From positions 20,745 to 84,744 of the forward strand of contig JBLIOE010000012.1 in the NCBI GenBank assembly GCA_047639555.1: 64,000 nucleotides of DNA. The letters are read 5' to 3'. The translations under genes and the position numbers were made by a program. Shown here piece by piece: positions 16,735-25,566 of the stretch. Each line of letters begins with the position of its first letter. Within the stretch, counting starts at the first letter, position 1. This DNA comes from JAJRXC01 sp047639555. Lineage in GTDB: Bacteria; Actinomycetota; Acidimicrobiia; Acidimicrobiales; Aldehydirespiratoraceae. The notes under the pieces were generated by a model, which saw only the letters and a list, made by a program, of their open reading frames with translations, was not told the DNA's origin and did no database searches.

Positions 16735-18110
16735 GCAAATTTCGTCGGCCGCATGAGGCGGTCGACTATGACGCACTCACGGCGCAGCTCGCGCCACCGC
16801 CGGAGTATCTCGAAACCGCGTACCTCGCCGGACCTGAGGAAATCGCCGCCAACCAGCTCGCTCGTCTTCAGGCGCGGGCCGTGTCGACCTACGAGGTGCC
16901 GTTCTTCCGCCGCCGTTGGGACGCTGCGGGAGTCGGCCCGAGCGACATAAAGTCGATCGACGACCTGCACCGATTCCCGGCGTACACGGTCGACGACATT
17001 CGTCAGTCGATCGAAGCGCACCCGCCGTATGGCGACTACCAGGGTGTCACGGTCGACCAGGCACTCGACGAGCCGATGCGGGTCTATATGTCGGGCGGCA
17101 CCACTGGATCCTCACGACCCACGCTGTACACCGCGTGGGACCGCGAGGCTGGCGCGATCCTCATGGCGCGAGCGCTCCACATGCAAGGAATCCAGCCTGG
17201 CGACGTGGTGATCAACGCGTGGGCGTACTCCACCCACAACGGCGCCCATGCAATGGATGAGGCGCTCTACCGCTGGCTCAACTGTGTGGTACTCACGACC
17301 GGCACGGGCAACGTCACCCCGACTCGAAAGCAGATCGAGTTGGCGGTTCAGTACGGCGCAAAGGCGATCCTGACGACAGGCGACTACCTCCTTCATCTCG
17401 CCGACACCGCTCGCGAGATGGGTCTTGATCCCGCCACAGATCTTCAACTCACCGCCCTGCCAAACATCGGTGACAAGCAACGCCTCAATGAAACCTTCGG
17501 GCTACCCGTCTACGACAGTTACGGATTCCACGAGGTTCAGTGGGTCGCGATCGAGTGTCCGTCCGGCGGTGGAATGCACATCTTCGAAGACGCATTCGTT
17601 GTGCAGATCGTCGACGTCGACACGGGCGAACCGCTGCCCGACGGCGAGCAAGGCGCCGTCTGCATCACCGAGATCTACAAGACGGGCAGCCCCCAGTTTC
17701 GCTACAACATCATGGACCTCTCGACGCTGCACCCCCCAGGCCAATGCGCCTGCGGGTCGTGGCTGCGCAAGATGGCACCCTTCGCCGGACGCGGCGACAA
17801 CATGGTGAAGCTTCGCGGCGTGAACATTTGGCCTGAGGCACTCGGCGAGATCGTCACCGAAATCAATGGCGTGACCGACGACTACTTCGTCCGCGCCACC
17901 CGATCCGGCAACCGCGATGAGATGACCGTCCTCGTCGTGAGTGACCGTCCACCCGGCGAGTTCGATGTCGTAGCGGCGGCAACCGTCGAACGTCTTCACC
18001 AGGTCGTCGGCGTGAAGATCGGCGTCGAGGTACACGAACCCGGCTCGCTCGATGCACTCACTGGCTTCGGCACTGCCGCCAAGCTCATCCGATTCGAAGA
18101 CGCCCGGTAG
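16731..18110 (+). CDS. Phenylacetate-CoA ligase-like adenylate-forming enzyme
   Basis: 459 residues starting at GTG 16731 inside a GTGA overlap. Although the frame is open from 16647, the upstream part is a shifted reading of the amidohydrolase gene. The P-loop-like motif is YMSGGTTGSSRPTLYTAWD, followed by the YDSYGFHEVQWVAIEC acyl-binding motif and NMVKLRGVNIWPEALGEIV at the C-terminal hinge. PaaK-type enzymes activate aryl or short-chain acids to CoA thioesters with ATP. In the operon it would prime an aromatic or heterocyclic acid for breakdown. Confidence 0.9.
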   Translation: MSKFRRPHEAVDYDALTAQLAPPPEYLETAYLAGPEEIAANQLARLQARAVSTYEVPFFRRRWDAAGVGPSDIKSIDDLHRFPAYTVDDIRQSIEAHPPYGDYQGVTVDQALDEPMRVYMSGGTTGSSRPTLYTAWDREAGAILMARALHMQGIQPGDVVINAWAYSTHNGAHAMDEALYRWLNCVVLTTGTGNVTPTRKQIELAVQYGAKAILTTGDYLLHLADTAREMGLDPATDLQLTALPNIGDKQRLNETFGLPVYDSYGFHEVQWVAIECPSGGGMHIFEDAFVVQIVDVDTGEPLPDGEQGAVCITEIYKTGSPQFRYNIMDLSTLHPPGQCACGSWLRKMAPFAGRGDNMVKLRGVNIWPEALGEIVTEINGVTDDYFVRATRSGNRDEMTVLVVSDRPPGEFDVVAAATVERLHQVVGVKIGVEVHEPGSLDALTGFGTAAKLIRFEDAR

Positions 18111-18117
18111 CCGACCG

Positions 18118-18978
18118 ATGATCGACTACTGGTGCAACGCGTTTACCCCAGACCGCGCGGACTTGTGGCAGGCCGTGATCGAGCAAGACGAGCTGACGAT
18201 CAAGCTCGGCGCCCGCGAAGACGACATCTTCACCACGGCAGAGCTGATGGTCGCCCGAATGAACCAGACGGCAATCTCCACGCTGGTTCTCCCAGTTTGT
18301 GATCTACCCCCGGGCGCGCCGCTCGATGAGTTCGCTCACTACGTGCTGCGGCCTGATGAAATTCGTCAGCTCTCGGCTGCCTATCCGGGCCGCTTCGTGG
18401 GCATGTTCAGCATCACCCCCACTCGAGGCGACGCCGATCTCGAGGCGGCCGACGAGGCCCTGCACGCTGTGTGGTGCGTGGGTGTCCATAGCCACACCCA
18501 CAGTTGGGACCTCACGTTCGACGCACCCGGCATGAGTCCGTACTACGCACTTGCCGCGAAACACGGCGTGCCGATGGTGATGCAGGCCGGCGCTTCTGGT
18601 GGCCCCCGGATCCACGAACTCGGCCATCCTGCGGCGATCGAAGGGCCGGCCGAAGAGTTTCCGATGGTCGCCTTCGTCCTCTCACATCTCGGCATCCCCT
18701 GGCTGACTGACACGATCCGCGTCGCCCGCAATCACGACAACGTGATGATCGGTACGGCCACTCATCCTCCGGCCCGCTGGCCGGCCGAGCTGCTCGACTA
18801 TGTCCGCGGCGAGGGCGCCGAAAAGGTGCTCTTCGGCACCGGCTACCCGCTCACCGGTCACGTACATGTCCAAGCGCAGCTCGACGCGCTCGACATCTCG
18901 CCCGCAACCAAGGAAGCTCTGCGAGACGGCAACGCTCGTCGCATCTTCACCCGCATTCCTCAACGAGTCGGAGGCTGA
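18118..18978 (+). CDS. Amidohydrolase family 2 protein, short, atypical N-terminus
   Basis: 286 residues from ATG 18118, 7 bases after the ligase. The body resembles amidohydrolase-2: YPGRFVGMFSITPTRGDADL, AAKHGVPMVMQAG, VAFVLSHLGIPWLTDTIRVA and a C-terminal VLFGTGYPLTGH. Unlike its neighbour at 15556 it lacks the N-terminal DxDxH metal motif; it begins MIDYWCNAFTPDR. It may use fewer metal ligands, or act as a non-catalytic partner. It is shorter than the usual 330-390 residues. Confidence 0.85.
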   Translation: MIDYWCNAFTPDRADLWQAVIEQDELTIKLGAREDDIFTTAELMVARMNQTAISTLVLPVCDLPPGAPLDEFAHYVLRPDEIRQLSAAYPGRFVGMFSITPTRGDADLEAADEALHAVWCVGVHSHTHSWDLTFDAPGMSPYYALAAKHGVPMVMQAGASGGPRIHELGHPAAIEGPAEEFPMVAFVLSHLGIPWLTDTIRVARNHDNVMIGTATHPPARWPAELLDYVRGEGAEKVLFGTGYPLTGHVHVQAQLDALDISPATKEALRDGNARRIFTRIPQRVGG

Positions 18979-18980
18979 CA

Positions 18981-19499
18981 ATGACCGCTCCTATGAGTCG
19001 CGTAGGCACGACGTATAACATCCCGCCTGCGCCACCCGATCCGGCCAGCACCGACTGGCTCGATGCGGGGCCCCTGCGGATCGGCGTCGAATACCGCAAG
19101 GTTGATCCCGAAGCGCTCGAGAAGATCTACGCCGAGACCGAGCATCTCGCCGAACTCAAAGCGGCATCCCCGGAAGGCGGATTCGCCGACGAGGGTGTGT
19201 CGATCCATGTCGTCAGCGTGGCCGACGACTTCGAGTATCTGCGCTTCGACATGTTCCTCGACGAACCGCACTACCACTACGTCGACAAGGCGGCCGACTC
19301 GAACACGATCGTCAACTTCGACACGATCGCCCACGGCCCCGTCGTCGATTGGACGCTCATGCAGCTCCGAACCCGGCTGCCCGAGATGCTTCGCTATGTC
19401 GGCGCCAACGACGCGGCCGACTCCGTCGACGATGCGGTCGCCGCGCTGGTGGCCGACCAAGTGGTAGCCCATCTCCGATCGATCGGTGAATACGAGTGA
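18981..19499 (+). CDS. Uncharacterised operon protein
   Basis: 172 residues, acidic, no membrane segment or signal. I do not recognise the family. An internal stretch FDMFLDEPHYHYVDKAADS is rich in histidine and aspartate and could bind metal. It starts 2 bases after the short amidohydrolase and overlaps the TauD-family gene by 4 bases (GTGA at 19496). Such tight placement makes a subunit or accessory role in the same pathway likely. Confidence 0.8.
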   Translation: MTAPMSRVGTTYNIPPAPPDPASTDWLDAGPLRIGVEYRKVDPEALEKIYAETEHLAELKAASPEGGFADEGVSIHVVSVADDFEYLRFDMFLDEPHYHYVDKAADSNTIVNFDTIAHGPVVDWTLMQLRTRLPEMLRYVGANDAADSVDDAVAALVADQVVAHLRSIGEYE

Positions 19500-20344
19500 G
19501 CTTCGATCTCGAAGCGGTCACCCCGGTGCTCGGTGGCCGTGTCTCCAGCATTCGACTCGCCAACGCGACCGACAACGACATCGCCGAGATCCGCGCCGCG
19601 ATGAACAAGCACAAGGTCCTCTTCTTTGCCAACCAGCGGCTGTCGCCCGAAGATCATCAGCGCTTCGCTCGCCGGTTTGGTGAGATCGATGTGGCCGCGT
19701 TTGGTCCGAAACACGCCGACAACCCTGAGATGACTGTGCTCGACCAGGAGGCCCCAAAGGGCCAGGGCGCCGATGCGTGGCACACCGACAACACCTATGT
19801 GAAGTGTCCGCCGAGTTACACGATTCTCCAGTCGGTGATGCTGCCCCCGCTGGGCGGCGACACGTGTTTCGCCGACATGTACGCCGCCTGGGATCTCCTC
19901 TCGCCCGCGATGCAAGACCTGCTGCGGCCACTCACGTCCACCCACGACCTGACGAAGACCCTGAGCCGGGCCATTGCCGACGGCAACGCCCACGTCGACC
20001 TCGGCGAAATGCAGAAGACCTATCCACCTGTGCATCACCCGATCGCCCGAGTGCACCCGGAGACCGGGAAGACCGCGCTGTTCGTCAACGGCAACTTCAC
20101 CACGAAGATCGACGGGCTCTCAAACGCAGAGTCCGCCGCGCTGCTTCCCATGCTGCTCGCCCATATCGGTTCACCCGGGTTCCAGTGCCGGCACCGTTGG
20201 ACGGAAGGAGATCTCACGATGTGGGACAACCGAGCCGTGCAACACTTTGCCGTACCCGACTACACCAGCCGCCGAATCATGCACCGCCTCACCATTGCCG
20301 GTGATGAACCCAGAGGAGCCATGTCTCCAGAAGGAGCAGTATGA
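19496..20344 (+). CDS. TauD/TfdA-family 2-oxoglutarate-dependent dioxygenase
   Basis: 282 residues from GTG 19496. The iron facial triad is HTD in DAWHTDNTYVKCPPSY and the distal His in DNRAVQHFAVPDY; the 2-oxoglutarate arginine is in TSRRIMHRLTIAGD. The segment FANQRLSPEDHQRFARRFGE is a family hallmark. These enzymes hydroxylate substrates such as taurine, 2,4-D or alkyl sulfates, often releasing a leaving group. It overlaps both adjoining genes by 4 bases. It probably carries out the oxygen-dependent step of the pathway. Confidence 0.93.
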   Translation: MSFDLEAVTPVLGGRVSSIRLANATDNDIAEIRAAMNKHKVLFFANQRLSPEDHQRFARRFGEIDVAAFGPKHADNPEMTVLDQEAPKGQGADAWHTDNTYVKCPPSYTILQSVMLPPLGGDTCFADMYAAWDLLSPAMQDLLRPLTSTHDLTKTLSRAIADGNAHVDLGEMQKTYPPVHHPIARVHPETGKTALFVNGNFTTKIDGLSNAESAALLPMLLAHIGSPGFQCRHRWTEGDLTMWDNRAVQHFAVPDYTSRRIMHRLTIAGDEPRGAMSPEGAV

Positions 20345-21318
20345 GTCTGATACCCGACCGGTATGCGCAGTACGAGACCACGTGCACGATCGGTGTCGTG
20401 AACTTCGCCAGCGTGCGCGGCGACGTCGCGGCGACTCTCGCCAAGATCGAGGCGAACATCATTGAGGCCGGGGCCCAGGGCATCGACATCCTGGTGTTCC
20501 CCGAAGAGGCGCTGACCGGGCTCGGCGGCTGCACCGCGTGTCGGGGCGGAGCCAACCACTGCGACTACCACCACGCACTCGCCGAAACCGTGCCCGGTCC
20601 GTCGACCAAACGCATCGCCGAACTGTGTGCCGAACACGACCTCTACGTGGCGGTCGGCATGGTCGAGCGCGACGCCCACGATCCCGAAGTGCTCTACAAC
20701 GCGGCCGCCTTCATCGGCCCCGAAGGCATTCGGGGGACCTACCGCAAGCTGCATCTCGGCTCACTTCCGTGGGTGACCGAAGGTGTGACCTTTTCGAACG
20801 GTACCGAACTCCCCATATTCGAAACCCGGTTCGGTCCGGTGGGTCTGCAGATCTGTTACGACTTCTGGTTTAACCCCGAACTCACTCGCATCCTCTGCGC
20901 CAAGGGCGCTCGGATCATTCTCAACAGCTGCGGCACGTTCGCCGGGCCCGGAAAGCTCGACTACATGACCCAGACCACCTGCGTCCGCGCGCAAGAGAAC
21001 CTTGCTTATGTCGCGAGCGCGAACCATGTCGGAGGCGAGGACGTCGGCACTTCCTCCTATGCCGCGGGCAATGTCGACGGCGGCCGCGCCGCCGACATGC
21101 TGGGCCACTCGACCATCGCCGGCCCCGCGTTCCCGCGCTTCAGCAGAGTGTTGGCCCAAGCCAGTGGCGACGGCGAAGAGATCGTGTCGGCCACCGTCAG
21201 CTTCGAACAGCTTCACCGCTGGGAGCCAATCTTCCCCTGGCGCGACTGGCGAGCCACCCACCAACAGCCCATCTCTCAGCTCATCGCCGACGAGTTCCAC
21301 AAACTCGCCAACCAATAG
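20341..21318 (+). CDS. Carbon-nitrogen hydrolase (nitrilase superfamily)
   Basis: 325 residues. The Glu-Lys-Cys triad is visible: Glu in VFPEEALTGLGG, Lys in TYRKLHLGS and Cys in GLQICYDFWFNPEL. An unusual Cys-rich insertion GGCTACRGGANHCDY directly follows the catalytic Glu. The enzyme probably hydrolyses an amide, nitrile or carbamoyl substrate and releases ammonia. It is the last gene of the seven-gene operon; its TAG stop touches the 34-bp hairpin at 21317. Confidence 0.92.
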   Translation: MSLIPDRYAQYETTCTIGVVNFASVRGDVAATLAKIEANIIEAGAQGIDILVFPEEALTGLGGCTACRGGANHCDYHHALAETVPGPSTKRIAELCAEHDLYVAVGMVERDAHDPEVLYNAAAFIGPEGIRGTYRKLHLGSLPWVTEGVTFSNGTELPIFETRFGPVGLQICYDFWFNPELTRILCAKGARIILNSCGTFAGPGKLDYMTQTTCVRAQENLAYVASANHVGGEDVGTSSYAAGNVDGGRAADMLGHSTIAGPAFPRFSRVLAQASGDGEEIVSATVSFEQLHRWEPIFPWRDWRATHQQPISQLIADEFHKLANQ

Positions 21319-21388
21319 AAAGCGCGTGGGGTCAGACACCCGCACTTTCTTTCGAGAAAGTGCGGGTGTCTGACCCCACGCGCTTTCT
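21317..21388. terminator. 34-bp perfect hairpin, bidirectional terminator (family A repeat)
   Basis: Arms at 21317-21350 and 21355-21388 are perfect reverse complements of 34 bases with a TTCG loop. Each arm begins AGAAAGCGCGTGGGGTCAG and includes the core GGGGTCAGACACC. Both convergent genes stop at its edges: the nitrilase TAG at 21316-21318 and ppc TAA at 21388-21390. A-rich and T-rich ends flank the stem on each strand. A nearly identical single arm occurs at 25533-25566, so this is a repeated element used as a terminator. Confidence 0.85.
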
Positions 21389-24096
21389 TAGCCGGTGTTT
21401 CGGAGGCCGGCGGCGACGCCGTTGACCGTGAGCAGCAAAGCTCGTTGGAGACGCTCGCGCTCATCGTCATCGCCGGCGGCACGGGATCGAGCCAACAGTT
21501 CCACCTGAAGCAGGTTGATCGGGTCGAGATAGACGTCGCGGACGGCAAGGGTGCGCTTCAGCACCGGCAGATCGCCGAGCAAGTCTTCGCCGGTGAGGAG
21601 CCCAAGTTGCTCGACCGTGCGGTCGTGCTCTTCGACTACGGCGTCGAAGTGGTTGTGTAGCGACGGGTCGACCAGGCGGTCGACATAGTTGCGAGCGATC
21701 GCGAGGTCCGTCTTCGCCAGGGTCATTTCAACGTTGGAGAGGAACGTCCCGAAGAACTGCCACTCAGCGAACATCTGGTCGAGGGCATCACCATGGCCCG
21801 CGGCCCGAGCGGTTTCAAGCGCAGTGCCCACACCGAACCAGCCGGGGATGATTTGGCGAGATTGGGTCCAGCCAAACACCCACGGAATTGCCCGCAGACC
21901 ATCGAGTCCGGAACCGGCCGTCGTGCGACGGGCGGGACGGGAGCCAATGTTCATAGCGCCGAGTTCTTCCACCGGCGTTGAGGTCGTGAAGTACTCCACG
22001 AGTCCGGGCCGCTCAAGGAACGCTCGATAGGCACCAAACGCAGCCTCCGACATCTGCTCCATCACGTCGTTCCACGCGGCCATGGTTGCGCCGTCGTTGC
22101 GCTGTACCCGGTGGGCGACCGTCGCTTCGAGCACGGCGGAGAGTGCAAGGTCGAGGTTGCGCTGGGCGAGACGAGGCAGGCCGTACTTGTCGGCGATGAC
22201 CTCGCCCTGCTCAGTAATTTTCATCGCACCGACAACCGAGCCCGCGGGTTGACCGAGGATCGCCGAGTTGGTCGGCCCGCCACCGCGGCCGACCGTGCCG
22301 CCCCGACCGTGGAACACCATCACCTTGATACCGGTCTCTTCGGACACCGCGGCGATCTCGCGCAACGCCTTGTGGATCTCCCACTGTGACGTGGTGATGC
22401 CGCCGTCCTTATTCGAGTCGGAGTAGCCGACCATCACTTCTTGCACATCGCCGCGCAGTTCGACCAGGCGCCGATAGGCGGGGACGGCGAGTAGGTCGCG
22501 CAGCACCGTGCCGATCGCTCGGAGGTCGTCGATCGTCTCAAAGAGCGGGACGAACCCGATCCGGGCCACACCACCGGGGATGTCGACGAGACCCACCTCG
22601 CGAGCGAGCACGGCGGGAGCGAGCACGTCGTCGACGCCTTGAGTCATCGACACGATGTAGCTCTTCATCACGTCTTCGCCGCCACGCTCGATGCCATCGC
22701 GGACGACGGTAAACAGCTCGAGGGCTTGCTCCGGATTGTGCGAGGGCGGGGCGAGCGGACGGCGACTCGCGAGCTCTTCGGCCAGCAGACTGGTGCGGCC
22801 GGCGCGGTCGAGCGCGGCGTAGTCGATGCCGATCGACTCGAAGAGCGGGGCGAGCGCTTCGTGATGCCGCACTGCGTGCTGGCGAATGTCGAGTGTCGCC
22901 AGATGGAAGCCGATCGTCGACACGAGCCGTCGCACCCGGGCAACCCGTCCGTTGGCGAGGAGCCCACCGCCGTGGGCGTTGAGGGAATCGGCAATCTGAT
23001 CAAGATCGTCGAGTAGCTCCGTCGGCAGTTCGTAGGCGCCCAGTCCGGCCGAGTCGCCGACAGCTCGGAGCAGCCGCTCGTGCATGACGGCGCAGCGCTG
23101 GCGGTACGGCTCACCGGCGCTGAGCGTCTGGAACCGGACGGTGACCTTGGGGAACCTGTCACGGTCGTCTTCGAGTTGGGCGAGCAGTTCGGCGGATACG
23201 GCCGTCACCGCGGTGCCCACCGACAGCTCGGCAGAGAGACCCTCGACCTCTCCGATCAGAATGCGAAGCGCACGCGAGCGCTGGAATTCCAACACCCCTC
23301 TGGTCGTGCTCGGAGTGACATTGGGATTTCCGTCCCGGTCGCCGCCCACCCACGAACCAAACCGCACCGGCACGTTGGTCCCAAGCGACCCACCGAGATC
23401 GTTGAGCGAGGCGTCGACATCCTCGAGCAGCTCCGGCAGCCCGTCGACCAACATCTCGCCAAGGAAGTAGAGGATCGAACGGGCTTCGTCTTCGGGCGTC
23501 GGCTGGGCTCGGCGAAGTTCGTCGGTTAGCCAGATTGCGTCGACCAACTCGTCGACACGGCGGTCGATTCGACGACGGTCAGAGTCGCTGGCCCGCGGGT
23601 CGCCGCGTTCTTCGATCAGCGTAGAGATCTCCGCGAGCTTGTCGAGGATCGAACGTCGAGAAGCTTCCGTGGGGTGGGCGGTGAAGACGGGCCGAAGATC
23701 AAGAGAAGCCGCGGCCTCAAGGATTTCTTCGTTGCTATGGCCGAGGGCCTGCAGACGGGCGACCGTCTCAGGGAAGCGCCGATCTTGGGCTCGCGCCGAC
23801 CGCAGCTCATCGAAGCGATGCACCTGCTCGGCCGTGTTCGCCAAATGGAAGTAGATCGTGAAGGCGCGGACCAGATGGATAGCGTCAACCAGCCCGACAT
23901 CGTCCAACGCGGCGGCCAACTCGTCGGTCGACGCCTGATCGCGACGCAAATTCCGAGCGATCGCCCGCACCTGCTCAACCCGATCCAGCAGTGGCTGACC
24001 GTGTTGGCGGACCAGCGCATCACCCAACTGAGCACCGAGCCGACGGATGTCGGATCGAAGGGCGGCGTCAAGATCGTCTAGAGCTTCGGGGGGCAT
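21388..24096 (-). CDS. ppc: Phosphoenolpyruvate carboxylase
   Basis: 902 residues, full length for the enzyme that carboxylates PEP to oxaloacetate. The catalytic His141 is in FTAHPTEASRRS. Other signature blocks are GSWVGGDRDGNPNVT, MVGYSDSNKDGGITTSQ, FHGRGGTVGRGGGP, GSRPARR, and WTQSRQIIPGWFGVG. The C-terminus ends in the canonical NTG. It stands alone on the minus strand, convergent to the nitrilase and divergent from an amidohydrolase, and probably replenishes the TCA cycle. Confidence 0.98.
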   Translation of the reverse strand: MPPEALDDLDAALRSDIRRLGAQLGDALVRQHGQPLLDRVEQVRAIARNLRRDQASTDELAAALDDVGLVDAIHLVRAFTIYFHLANTAEQVHRFDELRSARAQDRRFPETVARLQALGHSNEEILEAAASLDLRPVFTAHPTEASRRSILDKLAEISTLIEERGDPRASDSDRRRIDRRVDELVDAIWLTDELRRAQPTPEDEARSILYFLGEMLVDGLPELLEDVDASLNDLGGSLGTNVPVRFGSWVGGDRDGNPNVTPSTTRGVLEFQRSRALRILIGEVEGLSAELSVGTAVTAVSAELLAQLEDDRDRFPKVTVRFQTLSAGEPYRQRCAVMHERLLRAVGDSAGLGAYELPTELLDDLDQIADSLNAHGGGLLANGRVARVRRLVSTIGFHLATLDIRQHAVRHHEALAPLFESIGIDYAALDRAGRTSLLAEELASRRPLAPPSHNPEQALELFTVVRDGIERGGEDVMKSYIVSMTQGVDDVLAPAVLAREVGLVDIPGGVARIGFVPLFETIDDLRAIGTVLRDLLAVPAYRRLVELRGDVQEVMVGYSDSNKDGGITTSQWEIHKALREIAAVSEETGIKVMVFHGRGGTVGRGGGPTNSAILGQPAGSVVGAMKITEQGEVIADKYGLPRLAQRNLDLALSAVLEATVAHRVQRNDGATMAAWNDVMEQMSEAAFGAYRAFLERPGLVEYFTTSTPVEELGAMNIGSRPARRTTAGSGLDGLRAIPWVFGWTQSRQIIPGWFGVGTALETARAAGHGDALDQMFAEWQFFGTFLSNVEMTLAKTDLAIARNYVDRLVDPSLHNHFDAVVEEHDRTVEQLGLLTGEDLLGDLPVLKRTLAVRDVYLDPINLLQVELLARSRAAGDDDERERLQRALLLTVNGVAAGLRNTG

Positions 24097-24111
24097 ACCT
24101 GCACTGTCGCA

Positions 24112-24212
24112 CAGTTGAGGTGGGGGTCAGACCGCAGTTGAAGCGGGGCAAGTCAGAGGCAACCCTGCGGGTTGCGCCGAGTTGGGATCCGCCGAACTCT
24201 CCCCAGTTGAGG
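24112..24212. promoter_or_regulatory. Divergent intergenic region with three direct repeats and a hairpin
   Basis: CAGTTGAGG (24112-24120), CAGTTGAAG (24135-24143) and CAGTTGAGG (24204-24212) are direct repeats followed by purine/G-rich tails, between the divergent ppc and amidohydrolase genes. GCAACCC/GGGTTGC (24159-24165, 24169-24175) is a perfect 7-bp hairpin with a 3-base loop. GGGGTCAGAC at 24122-24131 is the core of the family A repeat. Function is unknown; regulator binding or repeat remnants are both possible. Confidence 0.4.
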
Positions 24213-24226
24213 CGGTACTGTCGGGC

Positions 24227-25405
24227 ATGACTTATGCACCGTCTGACCGGCAGTACTACGACGCGGATAGTCACATCATGGAGCTGCCTCGCTTCCTGAT
24301 CGACTACGCCGACGCCGATATTGCCGCCGAGTTGAAGCCGGTGAGCTACCACACCTCGATCGTCACCGATGGCGAAGTTGACACGCTCGTCGAGCAGGGC
24401 GGCCACACCCCCGAGCATGTCGAGGCGCAGATCGCGATGGGTGATCAGCTCATCGCACAGTCGAAAGAGATCCAAGCCCTCGGTGCGTTCGATCGTGACG
24501 AACGAACCGTGGCGATGGACATGCTCGGCTTCGCCAAGCAGCTCGTGTTCGCGACGCACAGCGTGAAGCCGATCTTCCATCCGAGCGACACGATGAGCAC
24601 GCGCCTTCGTTATGGCGCCACCCGGGCCCACAATCGGGCCATGTCCGAGTTCTGCGCCGAAGACGACCGGCTGATGGGTGTGGGTGTGGTGCCGCTCAAC
24701 GACATCGATGCCGCGATCGAGGAACTTGATTGGGCGCTCGAAGCCGGCCTCGACTCGATCTGGGTGCCCCACGGTCTTGTCGGCGGCCGCTCCCCTGGCC
24801 ACGTCGACCTCTATCCCTTCTGGGCCCGACTCGCTGAAGCCGGCGTGCCCTTCGTCCTCCACGTTGGCGGCGCGCCGCTGCAACTTGAGCCGGGTTGGGG
24901 CAACACCGGTCGCCCGCCCGCCCGTGACTGGATGGGCGGCGGTGAAAACGTGCGCAGCAAGGACTTCGCCGTGATGCACCACGGTCCGGAAACGTTCGTC
25001 TCGATGATGGTGCTCGATGGCGTGTTCGAGAAGTTCCCGACCCTGCGCGGCGCCGCCGTCGAACTCGGGGCCGGTTGGGTGCCAGCCATGCTGACGCGAC
25101 TCGACATGCTGATCCGCACCTGGAGTCGCGTCGATCAGTACCTCGCCGAACTAGACCGCACCGCTACCGAAACGCTGCGGGCCCAGATGGGCTTCACGCC
25201 GTTCGTGTTTGAAGACGTCGGCAGCCTCACCGATCAGACCTTCGAGGATCTATACCTCTTCTCCAGCGACTACCCGCACACCGAAGGCGGCCGCGACCCG
25301 ATCGGCCGCTTCGAGTCGTCCATCGGTGACCGCGGCGAATCGATCCGGGAGGGGTTCTACACGGAGAACTTCCTGAAGCTCTGGCCCGACGCTCGGGTGG
25401 CATAG
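24227..25405 (+). CDS. Amidohydrolase family 2
   Basis: 392 residues from ATG 24227; the open frame upstream (from 24182) runs through the intergenic repeats and is not used. The metal-binding start is YYDADSHIMELPRFL, the barrel includes GVGVVPLNDIDAAIEELDWA and PFVLHVGGAPLQL, and the closing motif is LYLFSSDYPHTEGGRDPIG with the active-site Asp. It is the same length as the 15556 and 28176 paralogues. It is a single-gene unit divergent from ppc; substrate unknown. Confidence 0.92.
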   Translation: MTYAPSDRQYYDADSHIMELPRFLIDYADADIAAELKPVSYHTSIVTDGEVDTLVEQGGHTPEHVEAQIAMGDQLIAQSKEIQALGAFDRDERTVAMDMLGFAKQLVFATHSVKPIFHPSDTMSTRLRYGATRAHNRAMSEFCAEDDRLMGVGVVPLNDIDAAIEELDWALEAGLDSIWVPHGLVGGRSPGHVDLYPFWARLAEAGVPFVLHVGGAPLQLEPGWGNTGRPPARDWMGGGENVRSKDFAVMHHGPETFVSMMVLDGVFEKFPTLRGAAVELGAGWVPAMLTRLDMLIRTWSRVDQYLAELDRTATETLRAQMGFTPFVFEDVGSLTDQTFEDLYLFSSDYPHTEGGRDPIGRFESSIGDRGESIREGFYTENFLKLWPDARVA

Positions 25406-25454
25406 GAGACCACCACCTATGGTCGACGGCAGCCTTGCCGCGAGCTTGCTCCAA

Positions 25455-25566
25455 CGACGAGCGCTACGCCTCGTCGAATCGGCCAACCAGTCGGCTGGAA
25501 CGCTGTCTTCGCAGACTTCCTTACGCCTGCGAAGAAAGTGCAGGTGTCTGACCCCAAGCGCTTTCT
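25455..25566. repeat. Intergenic hairpins and solo arm of family A repeat
   Basis: CGACGAG/CTCGTCG (25455-25461, 25470-25476) and TTCGCAG/CTGCGAA (25508-25514, 25527-25533) are perfect 7-bp stems. At 25533-25566 lies a single 34-base arm differing from the 21355-21388 arm at only two positions, with core GGTGTCTGACCCCA. Its partner arm is absent, so this copy cannot fold alone like the one at 21317. It ends exactly at the SDR stop codon (25567-25569), again next to a gene end. Confidence 0.65.

Noticed and set aside
15520..16776. 418-codon minus-strand frame over the amidohydrolase
   Set aside because: It mirrors the codon pattern of a well supported gene and begins and ends without a sensible neighbour.
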